A DNA stretch of 22,635 nt, taken from the IMG/VR virus record IMGVR_UViG_3300025668_000681, positions 1 to 22,635 of that record; one strand, written 5' to 3'. Position numbers and translations under genes: made by a program. The stretch comes from a virus. This document shows positions 12,790-20,780 of the stretch, one piece after another (positions within the stretch are counted from its first letter, which is position 1; each line of letters starts with the position of its first letter). Under the pieces are notes generated by a model. That model was not told where the DNA came from, searched no databases, and worked only from the letters and a program-made list of their open reading frames with translations.

Positions 12790-15013
12790 AACTATTTTGG
12801 AATTGTTCCTCTAGCCAATCAAAGTCGTTAATAAGTGCAAGAACTTCGGGCTTGTTTTTATTTTCTTTTCCAAACACAGTGCCTTGTTCAGCGCCACGTT
12901 TTGCTTCTTCTCTAAATGATGCATCTGGTATAGGATGCAGCCATGCTTGCAATCTATCTTCTGTTTCATCATCAATTTGTCCAGTAATACTTTTACTTGC
13001 TAGTTTAGTACATTCTCTAAATGCACTTTTCCAAGTATTATATGCATCAGTATTAAACGCTGTATAATTACTTATTTGGTCTACAACTTTAAATCTATCA
13101 CTAATACTAGTAGTCATGTCAGTTGTGTTAACATCTACGTTTTCTGTAAGTAGTCTTGGTAATAGTTTTACACCACCGTTACCGTACTGTAATCCATTAA
13201 CAGGATTTATACTTCTCCATACATGTACAGTTGTTTCGTCCCACGCAGGCACTTGGTAATCAAATTTAAAATCATCGCACATATCAGCATCACCGTCTAC
13301 TACAAAAAACATTCTAGTCGATGATAATTCAGCGGCTTTTTTGTGTGCTTGATGTATTCCTTTAACATCTCTTACCCAACGTAAACTTATTCTTGGATCT
13401 TCTTGTCTAATTTTATCTTGTAGTTTTTGAAAGTGTTTGTCAGCATTAGGTTCTTTATAGCTGATAAAAGCAACATCATAAGGTGCCGGTGTACTAACAG
13501 TTATATCGATTTCTTTTTTCTTTACAAAAAATTTATAATCAAACTCACGTTGTGCAAGTGGCTTGTTATTGTGTATTAGAAACACACCGTCGTGATACTT
13601 ACCGTTTTTAAATACGTGTACGTTATCACGTTCATAATAAGGTATGTGATATTTGAAATCCCAATCTACGTCTACGTCATTAGGTATTACCCAAACAAAA
13701 TTACTGTTAGTAGTTGTCATTTGTAATATAAAGTCATCATAATCGTCAACATAAATTTTGTCGTAAGATTTTACAGTCGAAACTACTATGTCAACTTCTT
13801 TTTTATTTCTAAAAAATCTATAATCAAATTCTCGTTGAGATATTTCGTTTTCTTTGTGTATTAAAAATATACCGTCATAGTACTCGTTATTTTTAAAAAG
13901 ATGGACATTATTCTTTTCATAATAAGGTATATGATATTTAAAATCCCAGTCTACTTCTACATCGTTAGGTATTACATAGAAAAAATCTGTGCTGACTTTT
14001 GTTTTTAGCTCGCAAAATTCTTCATAAGAATTTACTACAATTTTGTCGTATTCTGTTTGTTCACTTGCTACTATATTATGTTCTTTTTTATTTGTAATAA
14101 ATTTATACTTAAACTCACGTTTGCTTATAGGTGCATGCTTACTACACAAAACAATGCCGTCATAGTATTCGCCATTTTTAAATACATGATTTATTTTTCT
14201 ATCAAACTCATTATCGTGACTAAAATACAAGTCAAACTCAAAGTCATCACGTAGAAGAACATGAGGAGGAATCATCCAAAACAGTTCTGTTTCTACAGTT
14301 TCTAAATATGCAAGATAGTCTTCATATGTATTAACTACACAAATTTCATATTGTCTAGGCTCACTTACTACATCGTCCCACTGCTTTGCATTTACTAAAA
14401 ATCTATAGTCTATTTGTTTTTTGTTGAGAGGTTTGTTTTGCGAACATAAGAATACACCATTGTATAATTTCCTTCCATCAACCTCATGTACAAATGCATG
14501 ATTTTCTTTTCTGTCGTAACTGTTATGGTGACTAAAATAAAAGTTGTTTATATATGACTGACTATATTTTAAATTGCGTGATACTGCCCAAAACATTTCT
14601 GTTGAACTATTTTCGAGTGCATTTTCATAATCTTCATAAGAATCTATGTAAAAAACGTCATACCTAGTTGGCATACTTGCTACTATATCAACTTCTTTTT
14701 TGTTTACAAAAAATCTGTGTTTTATTTCTTTTGTTGATATGTGTATATCTCTTGGAACTAAACATATGCCGTCAAAGTACGTATCATTTAAAAATGTATG
14801 TACATACTTTTTATCCCATTCAGCTACTTCGTAATCAAATGTAAAATTGTCTTGTACATCTACATCGTCCCAAACAACATAAAACATGTCGCTTAGAGCT
14901 TTACGTTGTGCTTGTTCAAAACTAGTTGCAAATTTAGCCGTGGGGTATTTCGTACATAATGTCTTGTACTGAGACTGGTTATTCTTTGGTGATACAAATA
15001 TTATATCATACAT
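12782..15013 (-). CDS. Large modular protein: five degenerate ~95-116 aa repeats plus a glycosyltransferase-like domain
   Basis: A 743-residue protein, the largest in the window. Residues 2-511 are five copies of one module: a YD-start strand, an FFWVIPNDV-like strand, a WDFKYHIPYY-like strand, an HVFKN-YYDGIFLI hairpin and an REFDYRFF-NKKE end. Copies span about 2-117, 118-221, 222-321, 322-416 and 417-511; the last two are exactly 95 residues apart. Residues 512-620 are a sixth, fuller copy with VVDGDADM (571-578), a DxD-like metal site typical of GT-A glycosyltransferases, and YGNGGVKLLPR (610-620). Residues 621-743 form a tail homologous to the partial gene at the right edge. No signal peptide or membrane segment is seen. 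Only the last module keeps the DxD-like site, so the others may bind sugar or scaffold. It is the first gene after a sigma-70-like promoter and has no Shine-Dalgarno. Confidence 0.85.
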   Translation of the reverse strand: MYDIIFVSPKNNQSQYKTLCTKYPTAKFATSFEQAQRKALSDMFYVVWDDVDVQDNFTFDYEVAEWDKKYVHTFLNDTYFDGICLVPRDIHISTKEIKHRFFVNKKEVDIVASMPTRYDVFYIDSYEDYENALENSSTEMFWAVSRNLKYSQSYINNFYFSHHNSYDRKENHAFVHEVDGRKLYNGVFLCSQNKPLNKKQIDYRFLVNAKQWDDVVSEPRQYEICVVNTYEDYLAYLETVETELFWMIPPHVLLRDDFEFDLYFSHDNEFDRKINHVFKNGEYYDGIVLCSKHAPISKREFKYKFITNKKEHNIVASEQTEYDKIVVNSYEEFCELKTKVSTDFFYVIPNDVEVDWDFKYHIPYYEKNNVHLFKNNEYYDGIFLIHKENEISQREFDYRFFRNKKEVDIVVSTVKSYDKIYVDDYDDFILQMTTTNSNFVWVIPNDVDVDWDFKYHIPYYERDNVHVFKNGKYHDGVFLIHNNKPLAQREFDYKFFVKKKEIDITVSTPAPYDVAFISYKEPNADKHFQKLQDKIRQEDPRISLRWVRDVKGIHQAHKKAAELSSTRMFFVVDGDADMCDDFKFDYQVPAWDETTVHVWRSINPVNGLQYGNGGVKLLPRLLTENVDVNTTDMTTSISDRFKVVDQISNYTAFNTDAYNTWKSAFRECTKLASKSITGQIDDETEDRLQAWLHPIPDASFREEAKRGAEQGTVFGKENKNKPEVLALINDFDWLEEQFQNSYD
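13154..15010 (-). repeat. Tandem coding repeat array of six modules
   Basis: Modules in coding order map to about 15010-14663, 14662-14351, 14350-14051, 14050-13766, 13765-13481 and 13480-13154. The fourth and fifth copies are also similar as DNA: 13916-13975 and 13631-13690 agree at 54 of 60 positions, with an offset of 285 bp (95 codons). The outer copies are diverged and somewhat longer. The array grew by in-frame tandem duplication, most recently at copies four and five. Confidence 0.85.
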
Positions 15014-15019
15014 CTTGTT

Positions 15020-15048
15020 ATTATACTACTTTTTTATGGTTTAGTCAA
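15020..15048 (-). promoter_or_regulatory. Sigma-70-type promoter, TTGACT-17 bp-TATAAT
   Basis: On the minus strand TTGACT occupies 15048-15043 and TATAAT 15025-15020, separated by exactly 17 bp (5 of 6 and 6 of 6 to consensus). The -35 box lies in the last codons of the upstream gene and the -10 box in the 20-bp gap. Seven bases after the -10 box is the A of the ATG at 15013, so the mRNA would be nearly or fully leaderless. It would drive the modular protein and the radical SAM/nucleotide-sugar genes after it. Confidence 0.68.
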
Positions 15049-16170
15049 GAAATATTCTTCAGTTGATTTTAGAATATTCTCAGTTATTTGATGTTTAAAA
15101 TTAATGCTATTGTACACTTGTGCGTTCTTTTTTAGTATAGGTTGCCAACTTTTAAGCAACTTATAACGCTCTGTACGCTCTAAATGTACCCAGTACTGTA
15201 TAGTGTCGTGGAATATATTAAAACGCATTGTAGGGTCTTGTACGCTGTCGTAGACGGTATTTAATCCTGGTAAACGCAAGTTAATACCTATGCTATCAAA
15301 GTAGTCTAGTATTCCAGGTTGCCCTAATACCATACAAGGATGTCCAATAGCAATTGACCTAAATGTCTTTTCTGTTATAAACAATCCAGGTTCCTTAAAG
15401 TGCGATTCAGTAATTATTGACAGCAGACTATTTTCATAGATGTCTCTATTACATACGTTTCCTAAACTGTGTTCTATAGGACTTTGAACATCAACATAGT
15501 GTCCTAACCCTGAAACTAAATTACCTTTTACAAGATTTTTTTCTTCTAACCATAACACATGTTTGTTTCTGTGTGCTTTAGGTGCTCTATTAAGACTATT
15601 AAACAGAGCAATAGTACTCCAATTACGCAACACTTTATCAATTACAAGGTCATCTTCTTTATATGCTGTTTTGGCATCCCATTCTATGCCAGCCTGTATT
15701 TCTAACTTAGGATAAACGTTTGCATCTTTACACCATTGTTGATATTCTTCATTTAATTTTAAATTACCACTTACAACTACCACACTGCCATTTGGCAAAC
15801 TTCTTTGTTCCATATCATGATGTAGAGCTTTGAATGCATTCCAATGGGCTGTAATAAACGAATCGCCTTCTATAATACTAATAATTGCAATTCTGCATAT
15901 TCCATGTTGTACACTCTGTATTACCTTTATAGGAATATTTAATAGTGTATTAAAGGAGTCAGGATTTCGTACATCACCTGTCCATTGAAAGGCATACTTA
16001 GAAACTTCTATAGGAAAAATACACTGTGACTCTGTTCCGGGATCTCCAAATGCAACTCCTACGTCAGTAGTTTTGTGTCTTTGTATAAATTGTTTAAACG
16101 GCCGTACTTCTTTTATTTGAGGCACATGATCTAAATTCAGTCTATCACTATTAGAAAATTGAAACTTCAT
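15034..16170 (-). CDS. Glycosyltransferase-like protein, 'TEKTFK' family (copy 1)
   Basis: A 378-residue protein. A signature at 263-296 starts LFITEKTFRSIAIGHPCMVL and continues to a DYFDSIG segment. It is shared with the genes at 17431-18546 and 19494-20780. An upstream segment ALFNSLNRAPKAHR (188-201) matches SSLSRNYRDWR and CFQRRYNDQR in those proteins. The TEK-F-SIA-G-P pattern recalls the donor-binding part of GT-B enzymes such as fucosyltransferases, where TEK is followed by an aromatic residue and a G-P-V segment. The link is inferred and not proven. The N-terminal ~190 residues have no motif that I recognise. GAGG precedes the ATG at 16170, which overlaps the methyltransferase stop (ATGA). 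It ends 20 bp before the next gene, the only non-overlapping junction here with a promoter. Confidence 0.68.
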   Translation of the reverse strand: MKFQFSNSDRLNLDHVPQIKEVRPFKQFIQRHKTTDVGVAFGDPGTESQCIFPIEVSKYAFQWTGDVRNPDSFNTLLNIPIKVIQSVQHGICRIAIISIIEGDSFITAHWNAFKALHHDMEQRSLPNGSVVVVSGNLKLNEEYQQWCKDANVYPKLEIQAGIEWDAKTAYKEDDLVIDKVLRNWSTIALFNSLNRAPKAHRNKHVLWLEEKNLVKGNLVSGLGHYVDVQSPIEHSLGNVCNRDIYENSLLSIITESHFKEPGLFITEKTFRSIAIGHPCMVLGQPGILDYFDSIGINLRLPGLNTVYDSVQDPTMRFNIFHDTIQYWVHLERTERYKLLKSWQPILKKNAQVYNSINFKHQITENILKSTEEYFLTKP

Positions 16171-16751
16171 TCCATGCCTCTTGTAAGTATGACACCGTTG
16201 TTACCACTGTGTACTATTTTGTAGCCGTGTATAACCAAATAAGGAATAACTGGTCCATTCTTACCAAAGTACACGCCTGACGATTTATCAAATGGAGTAT
16301 CATCACAAATTATAATACTTTGTTCATCCATACAAGACATACAGTTTATCATTTGTTCTAAATGTTCACGCTGACAATCAAAGTTTGTCATGTCAACCCC
16401 TCTATCATTGTACTCGTCTATCATTTGTTGTTCAACAGGACGTATACTATTCATAGTACTAATCCAATCGTAATTGTCAAGATACAATACACTAATTTTT
16501 TTACTGTTGTTTTTTGCCCATTTAGATCCTGCACTAGTAACAATAAAATTAGTATTTTTTAAATGCGTTAACGTAGACGATGCATAGTTTGTAACATCTA
16601 CAGAGTAAAAATCTTTGTTAAGTTGTTGTGCTATAGTATCAAACCATGCTGTGCTACCTTCGCCACGTTCACTTCCTATTTCAACTATAATGGAATCTGA
16701 AGAGGCTAGTTTGTCTATAAATGGTTTTGCATAAAGATGAAAGTTTGCCAT
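16167..16751 (-). CDS. Class I SAM-dependent methyltransferase-like protein
   Basis: A 194-residue protein with VEIGSERGEGS at 23-33 as motif I, FYSVDV (about 48-53) as the acidic strand, VLYLDNYDW (about 88-96) and IIICDDTPFDK (about 145-155) as later strands. The order resembles cephalosporin-hydroxylase-type (CmcI) or Methyltransf_24-like enzymes, which often sit in glycan clusters. VIHGYKIV near the end fits the last strands of the fold. GAGG lies 4-5 nt before the ATG. The gene lies 7 bp from the oxygenase upstream and overlaps the TEKTFK gene downstream by 4 bp. O-methylation of a sugar or a hydroxylated side chain is a reasonable but untested guess. Confidence 0.74.
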   Translation of the reverse strand: MANFHLYAKPFIDKLASSDSIIVEIGSERGEGSTAWFDTIAQQLNKDFYSVDVTNYASSTLTHLKNTNFIVTSAGSKWAKNNSKKISVLYLDNYDWISTMNSIRPVEQQMIDEYNDRGVDMTNFDCQREHLEQMINCMSCMDEQSIIICDDTPFDKSSGVYFGKNGPVIPYLVIHGYKIVHSGNNGVILTRGME

Positions 16752-16757
16752 GCTACC

Positions 16758-17438
16758 TCACATAAATTGAGATCTGCGTGGTTCCTTTTCCCATGTTCCG
16801 TTGCTAGTATAATAAAATAATATTAAATTATCCCTTGACGTATCATCAGGCGTTTGTAGTTGGTTAGGAAACCCATGCACAAGATCTGTATCATATTTCC
16901 AAAATGCAAGTCTATTAGGCTTAGGTGCTAATCTATGCATACATTTTGTTTTTTCGTTATCCCAGAATTCTAAATCTCCGCCCCAAGATTCGTCCCAGCA
17001 GTTGTTTAAGTAAAGTATTAAATTTACTTGTCTGTTTAGTTTAATTTGGTCATTCCAATTAAAGTCTGTATGCAAGTCTAACTTAGATCCGCTTTTTATT
17101 CTGCATAGTCCTCCACCACGCAAATGCGGGTCAGGCACAAGATGTGGTACCCCTACTTGTTCTTGTAACCAGTTAATTGTTTTACTTGAATTAAGAGTAT
17201 TTTGTAGTGTTTCTAATAGTGGTGCATTTACAGGATTTCTGCATTCTGTCCTACTACTAGATTCATTTTCAAATGTGTTATAATTTGCATCCGGAATATC
17301 AGCAATTTGTTTAACTATTGCTTCATAAATATTCTGCGGTAAGAAGTTATCTACAACATAAATGTCTGTAGGATCGCTACTAACTTTTCTTGGTGTAATA
17401 TCTAAACTATTAAAGTGTTGATAAATTTCATTATGCAT
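16758..17438 (-). CDS. 2OG/Fe(II) oxygenase of the prolyl-hydroxylase superfamily
   Basis: A 226-residue protein with a very clear iron site: LHTDFNWND (122-130) gives His123-x-Asp125, VHGFP (187-191) gives distal His188, and Arg202 in SRDNLILFYYTS is the 2OG-binding position. RQVNLILYLN (136-145) followed by SWGGDLEFWD (151-160) is the typical core of this superfamily (Ofd1/EGL-9-like). It differs from the four oxygenases at the left end in its GGGL-C and SWGGDLEFW segments, so it is a separate lineage. Its start overlaps the TEKTFK gene upstream by 8 bp, with AGAG upstream. It likely hydroxylates a sugar, lipid or peptide in the same pathway as its glycosyltransferase-like neighbours; the substrate is unknown. 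Confidence 0.85.
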   Translation of the reverse strand: MHNEIYQHFNSLDITPRKVSSDPTDIYVVDNFLPQNIYEAIVKQIADIPDANYNTFENESSSRTECRNPVNAPLLETLQNTLNSSKTINWLQEQVGVPHLVPDPHLRGGGLCRIKSGSKLDLHTDFNWNDQIKLNRQVNLILYLNNCWDESWGGDLEFWDNEKTKCMHRLAPKPNRLAFWKYDTDLVHGFPNQLQTPDDTSRDNLILFYYTSNGTWEKEPRRSQFM

Positions 17439-18546
17439 TTTGTTTCTCTACAAGTTTACGAAAGTTGTACTCGGTAATTTCTTTTATACCTGCTAGTACA
17501 TCTGCATACTCTTGTGGAGGAAGATTGCAAATGCGAGTAATTTCGTCTACAATCATATTTATCCGTTTTTCGTTGTCTGTCTCTACATCATAAGATTCAT
17601 CTATGTACGGATTAAAAGTTTTAAAACCCAATGCCCTAAAGTCTACAAGCATACGGGGCGTACTAAATGCAATAAATGGTTTCTTACATGCTACAGATTT
17701 ATATGTCTTTTCTGTAATACTTGTAGGTGCATAATTTCTATCATATGTATTTTGATTAGTATAATACGTTTGATCAAAATGTGTCTCAATAGCAATATGA
17801 AAATCTGCTGATAATATTGCGTCATATGTTACATTTGACCATTTGTTTAACACACTAGTATTTGCATCTAATTCATGTGGACACTCTTTAAGCCAACGAT
17901 ATGCTTCTTTACTTGTTGATACAGAACGCTTTTCTAAATCTTCTACTATTTGTTTTGCTTTAAAAACCTTTGGAGGATTTTGGTATGGCCATATGTTAAA
18001 GAAACTGTATTTGAAATGTTCTTGTAATACACCTTTGTCTAACAACTTAACATATAACATTGCTCGCCAGTCTCTGTAATTACGACTAAGACTACTAAAT
18101 TTATGTGTTATTTCTGCTTCATGAGATTCTGGTATAGTAACTTCTTTTAACAAATAATTATCAACTACAATATTACAATCTCTACCATATTTTGCAAGGT
18201 ATGATTGTAAAAATTGTTTGTGATTTTCGTCCATTACAATAACTTGAATGTCATCGAATCCTAAACTGTATTCAACTAAAGTATTTTTTAGATCTTCTGC
18301 AAAGTCAATACTAAATGTTTCACTATCGTTTTCATGTACTAAGTGAACATCTTTAAAACGCTTTATATGATTCCAATTTGGTTCATTTAATGCATTTAAC
18401 AAAGGCACACCTTCCATCAATGAATCATAAGGATGATGGTAGTATACAACTTCTTTACTTTCAAGATCTACTGTACTTAGGTCTTCTACATCGCTGAATG
18501 CTAAGTCATGTGACCATTTCTTGCCTGTTTTACTGTGTACGCTCAT
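17431..18546 (-). CDS. Glycosyltransferase-like protein, 'TEKTFK' family (copy 2)
   Basis: A protein of 371 residues from the ATG at 18546. A TTG sits directly before it, but AAAGGA lies 8 nt before the ATG. Residues 278-292 read TEKTYKSVACKKPFI and 306-320 continue through LGFKTF to DESYD, as in the gene at 19494-20780. SSLSRNYRDWR at 151-161 matches the second shared segment. The N-terminal 140 residues differ from those of the other copies and may bind the acceptor. It overlaps the GME-like gene by 17 bp and the oxygenase gene by 8 bp. The glycosyltransferase call is an inference from the conserved GT-B-like C-terminal pattern and from context; no cleavable signal or membrane segment is seen. 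Confidence 0.68.
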   Translation of the reverse strand: MSVHSKTGKKWSHDLAFSDVEDLSTVDLESKEVVYYHHPYDSLMEGVPLLNALNEPNWNHIKRFKDVHLVHENDSETFSIDFAEDLKNTLVEYSLGFDDIQVIVMDENHKQFLQSYLAKYGRDCNIVVDNYLLKEVTIPESHEAEITHKFSSLSRNYRDWRAMLYVKLLDKGVLQEHFKYSFFNIWPYQNPPKVFKAKQIVEDLEKRSVSTSKEAYRWLKECPHELDANTSVLNKWSNVTYDAILSADFHIAIETHFDQTYYTNQNTYDRNYAPTSITEKTYKSVACKKPFIAFSTPRMLVDFRALGFKTFNPYIDESYDVETDNEKRINMIVDEITRICNLPPQEYADVLAGIKEITEYNFRKLVEKQNA

Positions 18547-19504
18547 CAACTTTATCCTTTATCCATGCATAGGTATGTTTAAGTCCATACTCTAAATCTT
18601 CACTGGGGCGCCATCCAAGTAATTCTTCAATAAGATTGTTATGACTAGTTCTACCCATCACGCCAATTGGACCATCTACATTGTTAATTTCTAAAGTGTT
18701 CTTACCGGCAATTTGTCCTATAAGTTGTGCTAGGTCATTAATAGAAATCATTCTTTCGCTACCAAGGTTCACTGGTTGATCAATATTACTTGCCATAATT
18801 TTTTGTAAGCCTGTAATACATTCTTCTATATACAAGAAACTTCTAGTTTGATTTCCTGGTCCCCATATATCTACAGTACCATCGCTTTCAGCAACTTTAC
18901 GACACAGTGCCGCTGGTGCTTTCTCTTTGCCATCTTCCCAACTTCCAAGTGGGCCAAAAACATTGTGTAGTCTTACAACCTTTGCATCAATGTCATAGTT
19001 TTTCTTGTGTGTTAGATATAGTCTTTCACTAAACAATTTTTCCCATCCGTATTCTGTATCAGGCTCTGCTGGATATGCACTAGACTCTTCACAATAAGGA
19101 TTGTCAGGATCTAACTGATTACGTTCAGGATAAATGCATGCACTACTTGTATAAAGGATTTTCTTTATGCCCTTTTTAGTTGCTTCGTGTAATACATTTA
19201 AATTTATCAATGCACTGTTATGCATAATATCACTATCATGATCGCCAATGCCAATATATCCTGTTCCGCCCATATCTGCCGCAAGTTGGTACACTTCATC
19301 TAAATCAGATTTTACACAACCAGCAACAAAGTCTGGGTTACGTAAATCTACTTGAAAAAATTCTTGTGCGTTTGTAGGTTCAAAAGCAGGTTGTTTTATA
19401 TCTGCACCTATTACATAATGCCCTTGTTCAACTAGTGTGTTAACTAGATGATGTCCTATGAAGCCGCCTGCTCCACATACTAATATTTTCTTTTTAGTTT
19501 CCAT
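18530..19504 (-). CDS. GDP-mannose 3,5-epimerase-like extended SDR
   Basis: A 324-residue protein closely resembling GDP-mannose 3,5-epimerases. GAGGFIG at 11-17 binds NAD, AADMGG lies at 75-80, SSACIYPE at 120-127 includes the catalytic Cys123, YGWEK at 152-156 is the YxxxK motif, and GKEKAPAALCRK at 192-203 includes Lys195. The Cys and Lys correspond to the acid/base pair known for the plant enzyme (Cys145 and Lys217). NQTRSFLYIEEC (about 218-229) and a VNLGSERMIS segment also fit. The enzyme converts GDP-mannose to GDP-galactose or gulose forms by double epimerisation. A perfect AAGGAG precedes the ATG. It overlaps both TEKTFK neighbours, which makes a GDP-sugar donor for them plausible. 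GDP-fucose-synthase-like activity is the main alternative. Confidence 0.87.
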   Translation of the reverse strand: METKKKILVCGAGGFIGHHLVNTLVEQGHYVIGADIKQPAFEPTNAQEFFQVDLRNPDFVAGCVKSDLDEVYQLAADMGGTGYIGIGDHDSDIMHNSALINLNVLHEATKKGIKKILYTSSACIYPERNQLDPDNPYCEESSAYPAEPDTEYGWEKLFSERLYLTHKKNYDIDAKVVRLHNVFGPLGSWEDGKEKAPAALCRKVAESDGTVDIWGPGNQTRSFLYIEECITGLQKIMASNIDQPVNLGSERMISINDLAQLIGQIAGKNTLEINNVDGPIGVMGRTSHNNLIEELLGWRPSEDLEYGLKHTYAWIKDKVDERTQ

Positions 19505-20780
19505 ATTGCTCCTTAAAATGTTCTAGTTCTTGATGCTTCATTGTATCAAAATGATTGCAATTATAATCAAGAATAGATTTTACATCTTTTGTTAATTGTA
19601 TTTTTTGCTCTTGTGACCAATTAGATATTTCATTAATTAGTTTAAAGATAGTTATCATTCTTTTACTATCTTCTTGGTTATCATAAGATTCGTCCCAAAA
19701 GTCACTAAATGTTTTAAACCCTAAATCTTTAAGATGTCTTAAAGAACCTTTTGCACCTATCATTATAAAAGGTTGTTTAAATGCAATAGGCTTAAATGTT
19801 TTTTCAGTCAAGTGTATTTCTGGACTGTAAAAATAAGTTTCTTGAATAATATTTATAAGTGAATTTTGGTAGTAATGTTCGGTGCTGAATTGTGTTTCTT
19901 CCATAGGATAAGAACTAAAATTAGTTGTATCTAATATAAGTGGTAAACTGTGTTTTGCCGCTACTGTTTCTTCTTGTGTAATTTTAAGTTCTGGTCTTCT
20001 ATTTGCTAGGTGTGTTATGTTGCTTTCAAATGATTGCCCACTTTCTGGCTGTGTTGCATCCATGCTCATATAAAACTTGTCTAACATATTACTACGATGC
20101 ATTTCCATATAAAATGCAAGTCGTTGATCATTATACCGTCTTTGAAAACATAAGAAGTCTTTTTCTCTTGGACCGCATACGTATTCTGTTGTAACGTATT
20201 TTTTTGTTACTTCTTCTAAATTTGTTCTATCATATCTAAATGTAGGAAAATGTTCTACATTAAGTTTAGTCTGTACATTTCTTTTATTACAATAGTTGTT
20301 GTATATCTCAGATACATTATGACAGTTAGTAACATAAATTACTCTGTCTAACGGTATGTTATAATGTGTAAAGAACCTTGACATTTCATCAAATAATTGA
20401 TCGTGTGCCCATCCTTCAAATAAAATTGTAACTAAAAAATAACCATTGTTTGCAAGTAGATAATCTATATCTTCTTGAGTAAATGCTTGATCGGAAAATG
20501 GACCGTCATTAATACTAAACAGTTTCCGCCAGTTCCTATAATGATAGGGTGAAAAATTAAGTTCGTATAAAAACTTACCTTTGGGTATCTTATGGCAACT
20601 TACAATATTTGCATCATCGCCAAACCTTGTATGAAAATGAGGTTCTTGTAATAAGTCTCGTGGCGGGCGATGTTCGCTATTTAAAGCCCAAGATAGATCT
20701 GCTATTGTAGGTATTCTGTTATTAGTTATTGGTCCGTTTGGTCCAATCCATTGATATGCAAAGTTTAATTTTTTAGACAT
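19494..20780 (-). CDS. Glycosyltransferase-like protein, 'TEKTFK' family (copy 3)
   Basis: A 428-residue protein, the longest of the three paralogues. TEKTFKPIAFKQPFI at 325-339, LGFKTF at 353-358 and the DESYD that follows are nearly the same as in copy 2, and FLCFQRRYNDQR at 209-220 is the second shared segment. The N-terminal 200 residues include FLVTILFEGWAHDQL (115-129) and VIYVTNCHN (147-155), which look like alternating strands and helices of a Rossmann-type domain, as expected for a GT-B N-terminal half. AAGGA lies 8 nt before the ATG. The gene overlaps the radical SAM gene by 8 bp and the GME-like gene by 11 bp. It probably transfers a sugar from a nucleotide donor; the donor and acceptor are unknown. 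Confidence 0.7.
   Translation of the reverse strand: MSKKLNFAYQWIGPNGPITNNRIPTIADLSWALNSEHRPPRDLLQEPHFHTRFGDDANIVSCHKIPKGKFLYELNFSPYHYRNWRKLFSINDGPFSDQAFTQEDIDYLLANNGYFLVTILFEGWAHDQLFDEMSRFFTHYNIPLDRVIYVTNCHNVSEIYNNYCNKRNVQTKLNVEHFPTFRYDRTNLEEVTKKYVTTEYVCGPREKDFLCFQRRYNDQRLAFYMEMHRSNMLDKFYMSMDATQPESGQSFESNITHLANRRPELKITQEETVAAKHSLPLILDTTNFSSYPMEETQFSTEHYYQNSLINIIQETYFYSPEIHLTEKTFKPIAFKQPFIMIGAKGSLRHLKDLGFKTFSDFWDESYDNQEDSKRMITIFKLINEISNWSQEQKIQLTKDVKSILDYNCNHFDTMKHQELEHFKEQYGN

Noticed and set aside
14057-14254. Plus-strand open frame opposite the repeat array
   Set aside because: It is antisense to a clearly repetitive coding region and very rich in hydrophobic residues by reverse reading; no start signal.
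3259-15033. Precursor peptide for a radical SAM RiPP system
   Set aside because: The only gaps are 27 and 20 bp and a few of 10 bp or less. The remaining short open frames lie antisense or out of frame within well-supported genes and show no leader/core pattern.
19850-19857. TATAAATA on the minus strand inside the third TEKTFK gene
   Set aside because: It is internal to coding sequence and about 350 bp before the next start, with no supporting element. It could be an internal late promoter, but chance is as likely.
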